DNA of 64,000 bases from Fundidesulfovibrio soli (GTDB lineage: Bacteria > Desulfobacterota > Desulfovibrionia > Desulfovibrionales > Desulfovibrionaceae). Below the pieces are notes generated by a model. That model was not told the origin of the DNA and made no database searches. It worked only from the letters and a program-made list of their open reading frames with translations. The position numbers were made by a program, and so were the translations under genes. This document shows positions 8,716 through 16,870 of the stretch, piece after piece. Positions within the stretch are counted from its first letter, which is position 1, and the number at the start of each line of letters is the position of its first letter. The stretch is from assembly GCF_022808695.1 (NCBI RefSeq), contig NZ_JAKZKW010000006.1, positions 1 to 64,000 of the forward strand, in the 5' to 3' direction.

Positions 8716-9213
8716 ATGTACAAAGGACGCGCTCACAAAGTCGGCGCTCACATCGATACGGACGCCATCATCCCGGCCCGCTTCCTGGTGACCACCGACA
8801 CCGAGGAGCTTGGCAGGAACTGCATGGAAGGCCTGGAGGCCGGCTGGGTCAAGCGGGTGAAGAAGGGCGACATCATGGTCGCGGGCGAGAACTTCGGCTG
8901 CGGCTCCTCGCGCGAGCATGCGCCGCTGGCCATCATCGGCGCGGGCATCCCGGTGGTCATCGCCCACAGCTTCGCGCGCATCTTCTACCGCAACGGCTTC
9001 AACATGGGCCTGATCCTGCTGGAAGTGGGCGACGCGGTGAAGAAGATCGAGGACGGCGACGACCTGATCATCGACCCCCTCAACGGCACCATCAAGAACG
9101 AGACCTCCGGCGACGTCATCAAGACATCCCCGGTGCCCCCCTTCATGCAGCAGATCCTGGATAAGGGCGGCCTGGTCAACTACGTGAAGGACCGCAAGGC
9201 GGCCCAGGCGTAA
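8716..9213 (+). CDS. leuD: 3-isopropylmalate dehydratase small subunit
   Basis: Swivelling-domain partner of LeuC. It has 165 residues, the LeuD2 length. Typical motifs are [13 protein letters not shown] at the N-terminus and [13 protein letters not shown] in the middle, followed by [24 protein letters not shown] 8716 has AAGGAG close upstream. The gene ends in an intrinsic terminator before leuB. Confidence 0.96.
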   Translation: MYKGRAHKVGAHIDTDAIIPARFLVTTDTEELGRNCMEGLEAGWVKRVKKGDIMVAGENFGCGSSREHAPLAIIGAGIPVVIAHSFARIFYRNGFNMGLILLEVGDAVKKIEDGDDLIIDPLNGTIKNETSGDVIKTSPVPPFMQQILDKGGLVNYVKDRKAAQA

Positions 9214-9224
9214 GACAGCGCGAG

Positions 9225-9253
9225 AAGGCCGCCCGGCAGGGCGGCCTTTTTTT
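9225..9253 (+). terminator. Intrinsic terminator between leuD and leuB
   Basis: AAGGCCGCCC (9225-9234) pairs with GGGCGGCCTT (9239-9248) around a GGCA loop, followed by a run of T to 9253. This is a strong rho-independent terminator placed inside the leucine cluster. Confidence 0.88.
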
Positions 9254-9276
9254 GAATACAAGGAGACTCCAAGACA

Positions 9277-10350
9277 ATGATCAAGAACATCGTCATCCTG
9301 CCCGGCGACGGCATCGGCCCGGAGATCATGGCCCAGGCCGAGAAGGTTCTGGCGGCGATCGGCAAGAAGTTCGGCCACGAGTTCAAGACCAGCTACCACC
9401 TGATCGGCGGCGCGGCCATCGACGCCGAGAACAACCCCCTGCCCAAGGCCACCGTGGACGCCTGCAAGGCCGCCGACGCGGTGCTGCTGGGCGCGGTGGG
9501 CGGCCCCAAGTGGGACACCATCGAGAAGTCCATCCGCCCCGAGCGCGGGCTGCTCGGCATCCGCAAGGAGCTGGGCCTGTTCGCCAACCTGCGCCCGGCC
9601 AAGCTCTTCGACGAGCTCAAGCACGCCTGCTGCCTGCGCCCCGACATCATCGGCAAGGGCCTGGACGTGATGGTCATCCGCGAGCTCACCGGCGGGGCCT
9701 ACTTCGGCACCCCTCGCGGCGAGGAAGTCCGCGACGGCGAGCGCGTGGCCTTCAACAACATGATCTACTCCGAGTCCGAGATCAGGCGCATCGCCAAGGT
9801 CGGCTTCGAGGTGGCCCGCAAGCGCGGCAAGAAGCTCTGCTCGGTGGACAAGGCCAACGTGCTCGACGTCTCCCAGCTGTGGCGCGAGGTGGTTCTCGAG
9901 GTCGCCAAGGACTACCCCGACGTGGAGCTCTCCCACCTCTACGTGGACAACGCCGCCATGCAGCTGGTGCGCGACCCCGGCCAGTTCGACACCATCGTCA
10001 CCGAGAACCTCTTCGGCGACATCCTCTCTGACGAGGCCGCGGTGATCACCGGCTCCATCGGCATGCTGCCCTCGGCCTCCCTGGGCGCTTCCGGCCCGGG
10101 CCTCTACGAGCCCATCCACGGCTCCGCCCCGGACATCGCCGGGCAGGACAAGGCCAACCCCCTGGCCACGATCCTCTCCGTGGCCATGATGGTGCGCTAC
10201 CAGTTCGCCATGGCCGCCGAGGCCGACAGCATCGAGGCCGCCGTGACCAAGGTGCTCCAGGACGGCTTCCGCACCGGCGACATCATGGAGCCCGGCAAGA
10301 CCCTGGTGGGCTGTCAGAAGATGGGCGACCTGGTGCTGGAACGCCTGTAG
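9277..10350 (+). CDS. leuB: 3-isopropylmalate dehydrogenase
   Basis: Oxidises 3-isopropylmalate with NAD+ to the 2-oxoisocaproate precursor, the third leucine-specific step. It has 357 residues, the normal length. [11 protein letters not shown] is at the N-terminus, [10 protein letters not shown] mid-protein, and the NAD-binding [11 protein letters not shown] in the C-terminal part. The start has AAGGAGA upstream. It follows a strong terminator after leuD by only 24 bases, so it must depend on read-through or on a promoter not obvious to me. A second terminator closes the cluster. Confidence 0.97.
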   Translation: MIKNIVILPGDGIGPEIMAQAEKVLAAIGKKFGHEFKTSYHLIGGAAIDAENNPLPKATVDACKAADAVLLGAVGGPKWDTIEKSIRPERGLLGIRKELGLFANLRPAKLFDELKHACCLRPDIIGKGLDVMVIRELTGGAYFGTPRGEEVRDGERVAFNNMIYSESEIRRIAKVGFEVARKRGKKLCSVDKANVLDVSQLWREVVLEVAKDYPDVELSHLYVDNAAMQLVRDPGQFDTIVTENLFGDILSDEAAVITGSIGMLPSASLGASGPGLYEPIHGSAPDIAGQDKANPLATILSVAMMVRYQFAMAAEADSIEAAVTKVLQDGFRTGDIMEPGKTLVGCQKMGDLVLERL

Positions 10351-10370
10351 GCTTTCGCCGCGACACAACG

Positions 10371-10399
10371 AAAAGGGGGCCTCGCGGCCCCCTTTTTTT
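10371..10399 (+). terminator. Intrinsic terminator after leuB
   Basis: AAAAGGGGGCC (10371-10381) pairs with GGCCCCCTTTT (10386-10396) around a TCGC loop, with T to 10399. The A-rich left side means it could also work on the opposite strand for the convergent acid phosphatase gene. Confidence 0.9.
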
Positions 10400-10422
10400 A
10401 TGCTGTGCCTGAAGAGGCGGCC

Positions 10423-11151
10423 TCAGGGCGTCAGCCCCAGAACCCGGCGGGTCTGGGCCTTGGCCTCCTGGAACGCCTTCTTGAACTCAGGGTTTTCGAA
10501 CAGCGCCTTGGCGATGATCTTCGCCGCCTCCGCGCCAGCTGCCACGTCGCTGGGGTAGTGCACTCCGCCGATCAGCCTGTTGCGGGCGAACGCCTCACCG
10601 CGCTTGGCCAGCGCCTCGGCCTTCTCCGGCACCATGGCCGAGAGCACGATGGCCGCCAGGTGCCCGAAGGCTGAATGCCCGCTGGGGTAGGAGGCGCTGG
10701 CGGGTTGTGGCAGGCACGGTTCGATCATCGGGTCGAGCAGGAAGGGCCGGAGCCTGTTCCAGTGCTGTTTCGGCGGATCGACCTGGAGGCTGACGTCCTC
10801 CAGTACAGCCACGAAAAACTCCTCGACGCCGGGCAGGTTCTGCTTGTTGAACTCGGGGCCCAGCACGTCCGCAAAGCGGAAGGGCGAGCGCGTGACGTCC
10901 TCCAGCGCAAACGCGATCATGGCTGGGGTGCGGGTGCGCTGCAGGTGCAGCAGTTCCTTGAGCTCGGCCTTGTTCCGGGGGGAACCGTCGGCCGGGGGCG
11001 GCGGCAGCACGGCCACCAGGTCCAGCGAACCGGCCGGCAGAAAGTGCGGCTTGGCGGCGAGGCCATTGCCGGCCAGGAGTCCGGACAGAAGGCCGCACAG
11101 CAGTACGGCCAGACCCAGGAAACGCATCAGGGGGCGGATGTGGTGTTTCAT
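10423..11151 (-). CDS. Class A non-specific acid phosphatase (PAP2 family)
   Basis: Predicted secreted phosphomonoesterase of about 242 residues. The N-terminal ~32 residues are a signal peptide (RFLGLAVLLCGLLSGLLAG then an Ala-rich cleavage region). The three phosphatase motifs are all present: KQHWNRLRP, ASYPSGHSAFG and ARNRLIGGVHYPSD, with the catalytic His residues in PSGH and in GVHYPSD. It probably releases phosphate from organic phosphates in the periplasm. ATG 11151 is chosen so the signal peptide begins properly; the frame continues 18 bases upstream into the end of the DUF2325 gene. It may be cotranscribed with that gene, which would place it downstream of the Fur-box promoter. Confidence 0.87.
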   Translation of the reverse strand: MKHHIRPLMRFLGLAVLLCGLLSGLLAGNGLAAKPHFLPAGSLDLVAVLPPPPADGSPRNKAELKELLHLQRTRTPAMIAFALEDVTRSPFRFADVLGPEFNKQNLPGVEEFFVAVLEDVSLQVDPPKQHWNRLRPFLLDPMIEPCLPQPASASYPSGHSAFGHLAAIVLSAMVPEKAEALAKRGEAFARNRLIGGVHYPSDVAAGAEAAKIIAKALFENPEFKKAFQEAKAQTRRVLGLTP

Positions 11152-11165
11152 GGCCCGCTCTAGCA

Positions 11166-12371
11166 TCAATTCACGCAGGCCGCCAACTGGTCAAGGGAGC
11201 GGGCCAGGGCCGAGAGGCCGGAGCTGCGCAGCATCATGAAGGGCTTCATGCAGTGCTTGCAGGCCTTCTTCACGGCCTGGCAGGCGTCGTGGCTGACGCA
11301 ATCAACGGGGCAGAGCACCACGTCGGCCGAGGCCAGCTTGCCGTACAGCTCGCCAGGGGAGTGCTCCACGCCGCCGTCATGGTGATGGAAGCGGCAGCCC
11401 GCGCGCTCCACCAACTGGCGGTAGTGGCGCACCAGGCTGCACCGTCCGCCCACGTACAGCACGTTCTTGCCGCCAAGCTCCGGGCAGGGGCATTGGCCGG
11501 ACCCGGCGGCGCAGCCTTCTCCGCCGCAACCTTCCCCGGCGCAGGGCAGGGCGCAGGCCAGTTCATTGTCGGCGCGCTCCAGCTCGGCCGTCAGCTCGCC
11601 CACGTGTTGCCGCAGGGCCTGATTCTCCCGGTAGAGCTCCTCGATGATGGCGGCCTGGCGGCGGGCCTCCTCCCGCGCCGCGTCCGCCTCCTGGGCCGCG
11701 GCGAGGGCGGCGTCCCGGACCGGCGCGGGGTCGCTCCCTGAAGCGTGGACGGACTCGCGGAGCTTGCGCGCCAGTTTCAGCCGCTCGCCGCGTTCCGTTT
11801 CCAAACGGTCCTCCAGATCCTTGACGCGCACGGTCCACTCCAGCTTCTGGGAGCGCCTGGCGGCCTGCACCCTCGACAGGGCCTGGCCCAGCTCGTCCAG
11901 GCGGCGCTCCAGGGCGCTCACGCGCTTGATGTCCGCCCGGTTGGCCGCGCCCATCAGGTGTGAGAGCATGTGCACATCCCCGAAGACCTTGGCCCTGAGT
12001 CCGGCCCCGAGGCCCGGGTGGCTGAGCACCGCCCAGAACGGACCGGGTATGTCGCCGGACTTGAGCGAGAACTTCCACATGGCCTCAAGCGTGGCCGCAT
12101 CCTGGGCCTTGGCGAACTGCCGGATGTGCGTCCGGTATTTCTTGTCCAGATATTTGTTGAGATGGTGGGAGAGGGGGCTCTCCGCGCTGGCCTCGCGCAC
12201 GAAGCGGACGTGGATTTCGTAGTCCGTGGCACCGGGGGAGAAGGCTATGCCGAGTTTGCGGGCGAGCTTGCGCAGCTCGGCCATGCTCAGGCAGGTGCCC
12301 AGGATGGGGCACTGGAAATCCTGCTGTTGCCAGAGCTTTCTGCGGACGGGTGCTGTCGCGGCGGTTGTCAT
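11166..12371 (-). CDS. DUF2325 domain protein with central coiled coil, probably Fur-regulated
   Basis: A 401-residue soluble protein of unknown function. The N-terminal ~150 residues begin with a Cys pair (CPILGTC) and a conserved-looking helical part (AELRKLARKLGI, DIPGPFWAVLSHP). Residues ~150-280 are a long charged coiled coil. A Cys-rich hinge follows (CAGEGCGGEGC, QCPCP). The last ~100 residues are DUF2325: KNVLYVGGRCSLVRHYR, HHHDGGVEH and VLCPVDCVSHDACQAVKKAC. The many cysteines and histidines suggest a metal or redox role, which is inference. The start has GGAGG upstream, and the promoter (12399-12427) is covered by a near-consensus Fur box, which links the gene to iron supply. Confidence 0.82.
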   Translation of the reverse strand: MTTAATAPVRRKLWQQQDFQCPILGTCLSMAELRKLARKLGIAFSPGATDYEIHVRFVREASAESPLSHHLNKYLDKKYRTHIRQFAKAQDAATLEAMWKFSLKSGDIPGPFWAVLSHPGLGAGLRAKVFGDVHMLSHLMGAANRADIKRVSALERRLDELGQALSRVQAARRSQKLEWTVRVKDLEDRLETERGERLKLARKLRESVHASGSDPAPVRDAALAAAQEADAAREEARRQAAIIEELYRENQALRQHVGELTAELERADNELACALPCAGEGCGGEGCAAGSGQCPCPELGGKNVLYVGGRCSLVRHYRQLVERAGCRFHHHDGGVEHSPGELYGKLASADVVLCPVDCVSHDACQAVKKACKHCMKPFMMLRSSGLSALARSLDQLAACVN

Positions 12372-12398
12372 GGATGCCTCCGTGATCGGTATGGCCGG

Positions 12399-12427
12399 AT
12401 CTTAATGAAAATGAAAATCATTGTCAA
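12399..12427 (-). promoter_or_regulatory. Promoter with overlapping Fur box, driving the DUF2325 gene
   Basis: On the minus strand TTGACA (12422-12427) and TAAGAT (12399-12404) are exactly 17 bases apart. Between them, on the plus strand, GAAAATGAAAATCATTGTC (12407-12425) matches the classical 19-base Fur consensus GATAATGATAATCATTATC at 16 of 19 positions by my count. A repressor bound there would cover the -35 box and spacer. This is the clearest regulatory site in the window. Confidence 0.8.
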
Positions 12428-12437
12428 TAAGGCGCGT

Positions 12438-12466
12438 TTGACAACGGCCGCCCTCGGGCGCATAGT
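12438..12466 (+). promoter_or_regulatory. Promoter for the ABC-F gene
   Basis: TTGACA (12438-12443) and CATAGT (12461-12466) are 17 bases apart, pointing away from the Fur-box promoter. Transcription would begin near 12473, leaving a leader of only ~28 bases before ATG 12501 with no visible Shine-Dalgarno. The Fur box is 13 bases upstream of this -35 box, so effects on this promoter are possible. Confidence 0.55.
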
Positions 12467-12500
12467 CCCGCCGCAGATAATTCCTCCTTATTATTCCGCC

Positions 12501-14465
12501 ATGTCCAAGATAAGCATACAAAATCTCTCCAAGTCCCTGGGTGGCCGCGACCTGCTGGCCAGCTTCAGCCTCGAGGTCACGGGCGGAATGCGCCTGGCCG
12601 TCGTGGGCCCAAACGGCTGCGGCAAGTCCACGTTCCTGAAACTCCTGGCCGCCGAGGCCGAGCCTGACTCGGGGCGGGTGATCCTGCCTCCCGGGGTGCG
12701 ACTGGGTTATGTGGCCCAGGAGCTGGCGGGCTCCGAGCTGGACGAGCCCCTGCTGGCCTGGGTCATGTCCGCGCTGGCCTCCTGGAAGGAGTTCTGGCGG
12801 GAGTGGGAGCACGCCAGCCTGGAGCACGACGAGCGCCTCCTGGCCGAACTCTCCGCCCGCCAGGCTGAGATGGAGCACTCCCTGGGCTACAACCCTGAGC
12901 ACCGGGCCAAGGCCATCCTCTCCGGCCTGGGCTTCTCGGAGGAGAGCTGGCCCAAGCCCGTGCGCCTGCTCTCCGGCGGCTGGCGCGAGCGCGCCAAGCT
13001 GGCCCGGGTGCTGGTGGCCGGGGCCGACGTGCTCCTGCTGGACGAGCCCACCAACCACCTGGACATCGAGGCCGTGGAGTGGCTGGAGGAATACCTGCTC
13101 TGCTTCAAGGGCGTGCTGGTGTTCGTGGCTCACGACCGCATCTTCCTGGACCGGGTGGGCACCCACGTGCTCTTCCTGGGGGGCGACAAACCCGCCTTCC
13201 GGCCGGGCTCCTTCAGCGGCTTCCTGGAGTGGCGCGCCCAGAACCAGCTGCAGGTCGAGCAGAAGGCCGCGCAGCTCTCCCAGGCCATCAACCAGCAGAT
13301 GGCCTTCGTCAGCCGCTTCCGCTACAAGGCCACCAAGGCCCGCCAGGCCCAGAGCAAGCTCAAGGCCGTGGACAAGCTCCAGAAGGAGCTGGCCGGGGTG
13401 GCGGGCAACATCGAGCGCAAGCGCAAGACCCTGGACTTCAAGCTCCCCGAGCCCAGCCGCGCGGACAAGAACATCCTCTCCGCGGCCGAGCTGGAGTTCG
13501 CCTTCCCCGGGGGCCAGCCCCTGTGGCCCAAGCTGACCTTCAACCTGTACCGGGGCCAGAAGGTGGCCCTGGCCGGACCCAACGGCGCGGGCAAGACCAC
13601 GCTGCTCAAGTGCCTCACCGGCGACCTGAAGCCCACGGGCGGACTGGTGAAGTTCGGGTCGCTTGTGCGAATGGGCTACTTCAGCCAGCACTCCACCGAG
13701 ATCCTGCGGCCCAACGAGACCGTCATGTCCGAGATCAGGCGGCTCTCCGACCCCAAGGCCTCCACGGAGGAGCTGTGCTCCGTGCTGGGGCTGTTCATGC
13801 TCGGCGAAAACTATTTCGAGCGCTTCGTGCGCGACCTCTCCGGCGGCGAGAAGAGCCGCCTGGTGCTCTCCAGCCTGTTTTTGGCCCGGGCCAACCTGCT
13901 GGTGCTGGACGAGCCCACCAACCACCTGGACCTGGAGAGCCGCGAGGCCCTTGTCTCCGCGCTGGTGGACTACGAGGGCACCATCCTCTTCGTGGCCCAC
14001 GACCGCTACCTGCTCTCCGAGGTGGCGGAGGTGGTCTGGACCGTCGGCCCCGACGGCCTGGGCGAGTTCCTGGGCGGCTACGAGGCCTACGAGCGCCACC
14101 TGAAGGAGCAGGCCAAGGCCGCCTGTGAGCTGGACGCCGAGCCGCGCGCGAAGTCCGAGTCCCGCGAGAACAGGCAGGCCGAGAAGCGCCGCAAGGCCGA
14201 GGAGCGCAACGCCATCTCCCGCGAGCTCAAGCCCATGAAGGATCGCTACGAAAAACTCGAAGCGCGGCTTGAGGAAGTGATGCTCAACCAGACGATGGTG
14301 GAGCAGGAGATGGCCGACCCGGCCACCTACGCCGACGCAAGCCGTTTCTCCGAACTGTCCAAGGAGTACCACGCCCACAAGGAAGAGTGCGACCGCCTCG
14401 TTGCGGACCTGGCCGACCTGGAGGACAGGATCGCCGTGCTCGAAGAGCGGCGGGAGGCCCTGTGA
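12501..14465 (+). CDS. ABC-F family ATPase (Uup/EttA-like)
   Basis: A 654-residue protein with two ABC ATPase domains and no membrane segments, so a ribosome-associated ABC-F factor rather than a transporter. Domain 1 has Walker A GPNGCGKST near residue 37 and signature LSGGWRERAKLARVL. Domain 2 has GPNGAGKTT and LSGGEKSRLVLSSLF. The ~80-residue interdomain linker is the part that reaches the peptidyl-transferase centre or tRNA in this family. The C-terminal ~100 residues are a charged coiled coil, as in Uup. ATG 12501 is chosen because it directly precedes the conserved ISIQNLSKSLGG; no Shine-Dalgarno is visible. Subfamily assignment is uncertain. Confidence 0.9.
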   Translation: MSKISIQNLSKSLGGRDLLASFSLEVTGGMRLAVVGPNGCGKSTFLKLLAAEAEPDSGRVILPPGVRLGYVAQELAGSELDEPLLAWVMSALASWKEFWREWEHASLEHDERLLAELSARQAEMEHSLGYNPEHRAKAILSGLGFSEESWPKPVRLLSGGWRERAKLARVLVAGADVLLLDEPTNHLDIEAVEWLEEYLLCFKGVLVFVAHDRIFLDRVGTHVLFLGGDKPAFRPGSFSGFLEWRAQNQLQVEQKAAQLSQAINQQMAFVSRFRYKATKARQAQSKLKAVDKLQKELAGVAGNIERKRKTLDFKLPEPSRADKNILSAAELEFAFPGGQPLWPKLTFNLYRGQKVALAGPNGAGKTTLLKCLTGDLKPTGGLVKFGSLVRMGYFSQHSTEILRPNETVMSEIRRLSDPKASTEELCSVLGLFMLGENYFERFVRDLSGGEKSRLVLSSLFLARANLLVLDEPTNHLDLESREALVSALVDYEGTILFVAHDRYLLSEVAEVVWTVGPDGLGEFLGGYEAYERHLKEQAKAACELDAEPRAKSESRENRQAEKRRKAEERNAISRELKPMKDRYEKLEARLEEVMLNQTMVEQEMADPATYADASRFSELSKEYHAHKEECDRLVADLADLEDRIAVLEERREAL

Positions 14466-14875
14466 GCCCCAGGAAGGGGTCGCCGGTCATGCAGGTGGTG
14501 GCGGGCATCGTCTGGAGCGGCGGGCGCTACCTTGGCGTGCGGCGGCCCGAGGGCAAGCGCCACGCCGGGCTTTGGGAGTTTCCCGGCGGCAAGGTGGAGC
14601 CGGGGGAAACCACCCTGGAGGCCCTGGTACGCGAGCTGCGCGAGGAGCTGGCCATCGAGGTTCGGGAGGCGGACTTCTGGAAGGAAAAGACCCATACCTA
14701 TCCGGATTTCACGGTAAACTTGTCTTTTTTCCATATCCATGTTTTCAAGGGGTTTCCCCGTCCACTTGAAGGCCAAGGCCTTCGCTGGCTGGAGCCTTCC
14801 GAAGGCCCGGCCCTGCCGTTCCTGGCCGCGGACAGGGACATCGTCGAGGAATTAGCGGCGCTTCGCGGCGTCTGA
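14462..14875 (+). CDS. MutT-like Nudix hydrolase
   Basis: A ~137-residue Nudix hydrolase. The box is intact: GGKVEPGETTLEALVRELREEL (G-x5-E-x7-R-E-x2-E-E form, starting GGKVEPGET). VVAGIVW precedes it, and LRWLEPSEGPALPFLAADRDIVEEL at the end resembles MutT-type 8-oxo-dGTP or CTP pyrophosphohydrolases. The GTG at 14462 overlaps the ABC-F stop codon (GTGA) and has GGGAGG close upstream, suggesting translational coupling. ATG 14489 is an alternative with AGGAAGG further away. Confidence 0.87.
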   Translation: MSPRKGSPVMQVVAGIVWSGGRYLGVRRPEGKRHAGLWEFPGGKVEPGETTLEALVRELREELAIEVREADFWKEKTHTYPDFTVNLSFFHIHVFKGFPRPLEGQGLRWLEPSEGPALPFLAADRDIVEELAALRGV

Positions 14876-14907
14876 CCGCCCGAACCCACCCCCATACGGA
14901 GCCTTCC

Positions 14908-15780
14908 TTGCGCATCAACGACCTGCTTTCATCCGGCAAGAAATTCGTCTCCCTCGAGTTCTTCCCCCCCAAGGACAAGGCCGCCTGGCCCGCGTTCTTC
15001 TACGAGGTGGGCAAGCTCTCCACGCTCTCTCCGCTGTTCGTCTCCGTCACCTACGGGGCGGGCGGCTCCACCCAGGCCAACACCCTGGAGCTGGTGAGCC
15101 GCTTCAGCAAGGATTTCGGGCTCAACCCCATGGCCCATCTGACCTGCGTGGGCGCCTCCGAGGACTATCTGCGCGGCTTCCTGGACTCCCTTGTGGAAGC
15201 CGGGGTGGACAACGTGCTGGCCCTGCGCGGCGATCCGCCCCAGGGGCAGGAGGACTTCAAGCCCGAGGACGCCGCCTTCCAGCACGCCTCGGATCTTGCG
15301 GGCTTCATCAGCAAGGCCTACCCGGACATCTGCATCGGCGTGGCCGGCTACCCCGAGAAGCACCCCCAGGCCGAAAGCCTGGAGACGGACATCGACTACC
15401 TCAAGCTCAAGGTGGAGCAGGGCGGCAAGTTCGCCATCACCCAGCTCTTCTTCGATAACGACCACTATTTCGCTTTCGTCGAGAAATGCCGGGCCAGGGG
15501 CATCACCGTGCCCATCATCCCCGGCGTGCTGCCCATCATGAACCTGGCCTCCATCAAGCGCATCCTCGGGCTGTGCGGCGCGACCCTGCCGCCGAGCTAC
15601 CTGGAGCGCCTGGAGGCAGCCAACACGAAGGGCGGCGCGGACGCCGTGCGCGAGCTGGGCGTGGACTACGCCCGGACCCAATGCCAGGACCTGGTTGCGC
15701 GCGGCGCCCCGGGCGTGCACCTGTACACGCTCAACAAGGCCCAGGCCTGCCTGGATATTGTGAAGGGGCTTTCGCTTTAA
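14908..15780 (+). CDS. metF: Methylenetetrahydrofolate reductase
   Basis: Reduces 5,10-methylene-THF to 5-methyl-THF for methionine synthesis and one-carbon flow. It has 290 residues with the FAD-binding barrel features of MetF: VSLEFFPPKDKAAW near the N-terminus, VSVTYGAGGST, the DNVLALRGDPP segment, and KFAITQLFFDN. The start is a TTG (14908) with ACGGAG upstream, the only start that keeps the N-terminus at family length. It lies 32 bases after the Nudix gene and 64 bases before asd. Confidence 0.95.
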   Translation: MRINDLLSSGKKFVSLEFFPPKDKAAWPAFFYEVGKLSTLSPLFVSVTYGAGGSTQANTLELVSRFSKDFGLNPMAHLTCVGASEDYLRGFLDSLVEAGVDNVLALRGDPPQGQEDFKPEDAAFQHASDLAGFISKAYPDICIGVAGYPEKHPQAESLETDIDYLKLKVEQGGKFAITQLFFDNDHYFAFVEKCRARGITVPIIPGVLPIMNLASIKRILGLCGATLPPSYLERLEAANTKGGADAVRELGVDYARTQCQDLVARGAPGVHLYTLNKAQACLDIVKGLSL

Positions 15781-15844
15781 GAGTCTGACACCAACGCGTG
15801 GCCGGCAACGTTAGGCCGCGCTTTGCCACAAGGAGCAAGATACC

Positions 15845-16864
15845 ATGTCCAAGCTCGTCGTCGCCGTCGCAGGAGCAACCGGGGCCGTTGGCCGCGAGAT
15901 GCTCAAGACCCTGGAAGACCGCAATTTCCCCGCCACCGAGGTGCGCGCCCTGGCCTCCTCCCGTTCGGCGGGAACCACCGTGCCCTTCAAGGACGGCGAG
16001 CTCACCGTTGCCGAGATGACCGAGAAGAGCTTCGAGGGCGTGGACCTGGCCCTGTTCTCCGCAGGCGGCTCCACCTCCAAGACGTTCGCCCCGCACGCCG
16101 TGAAGTCCGGCTGCGTGGTGGTGGACAACTCCAGCGCCTGGCGCATGGACCCCAAGGTCCCGCTGGTGGTGCCCGAGGTCAACCCGGACGACGTGGACTG
16201 GCACACCGGCATCATCGCCAACCCCAACTGCTCCACCATCCAGATGGTGGTGGCGATGAAGCCCCTGCACGACCTCTACACCATCAAGCGCGTGGTGGTC
16301 TCCACCTACCAGGCCGTGTCCGGCACGGGCCAGAAGGCCATCACCGAGTTGGAGACCCAGGTGCGCCAGATGTTCAACGGCATCGACCCCGAAGTGAAGG
16401 TCTACCCGCACCAGATCGCCTTCAACTGCCTGCCCCAGATCGACGTGTTCTCCGAGGGTGACTACACCTACGAGGAGATCAAGATGATCAAGGAGACGGC
16501 CAAGATCATGGGTGACGACTCCATCAAGGTCACGGCCACCACGGTGCGCGTGCCCGTGTTCTACGGCCACTCCGAGTCCGTGAACCTGGAGTTCGAGAAG
16601 CCGGTCACCGCCGCGCAGGCCAGGGCCGCGCTGGCCGCCGCCCCCGGCGTGCAGGTCTACGACAACCCGGCCGAGAAGATGTACCCCATGCCCATCATGG
16701 CCGCCGGCGAGGACGAGGTCTTCGTGGGCCGCATCCGCCAGGACAACACCGTGGAGAACGGCCTGAACATGTGGATCGTGGCTGACAACATCCGCAAGGG
16801 CGCGGCGCTCAACGCCGTGCAGATCGCGGAACTGCTGCTGGCCAAGGGCAAGCTGAAGGTCTAG
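15845..16864 (+). CDS. asd: Aspartate-semialdehyde dehydrogenase
   Basis: Makes aspartate semialdehyde from aspartyl phosphate, feeding lysine, diaminopimelate, threonine and methionine synthesis. It has 339 residues. VAGATGAVGREMLKTL is the NADP-binding loop, the active-site Cys is in NPNCSTIQMV, and QIAFNCLPQI with ETAKIMGD follow in the catalytic domain. AAGGAG precedes the ATG. Its place after metF fits a methionine or aspartate-family grouping. Confidence 0.96.
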   Translation: MSKLVVAVAGATGAVGREMLKTLEDRNFPATEVRALASSRSAGTTVPFKDGELTVAEMTEKSFEGVDLALFSAGGSTSKTFAPHAVKSGCVVVDNSSAWRMDPKVPLVVPEVNPDDVDWHTGIIANPNCSTIQMVVAMKPLHDLYTIKRVVVSTYQAVSGTGQKAITELETQVRQMFNGIDPEVKVYPHQIAFNCLPQIDVFSEGDYTYEEIKMIKETAKIMGDDSIKVTATTVRVPVFYGHSESVNLEFEKPVTAAQARAALAAAPGVQVYDNPAEKMYPMPIMAAGEDEVFVGRIRQDNTVENGLNMWIVADNIRKGAALNAVQIAELLLAKGKLKV

Positions 16865-16870
16865 CCGAAC

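Noticed and set aside
7246-10368. Open frame of 1040 codons on the minus strand opposite leuC, leuD and leuB
   Set aside because: It lies antisense to three clear enzymes in GC-rich DNA. Its product is rich in His, Gly, Val and Leu without motifs, a typical codon shadow.
12402-14378. 658-codon minus-strand frame opposite the ABC-F gene
   Set aside because: Antisense shadow; the plus strand carries two intact ABC ATPase domains.
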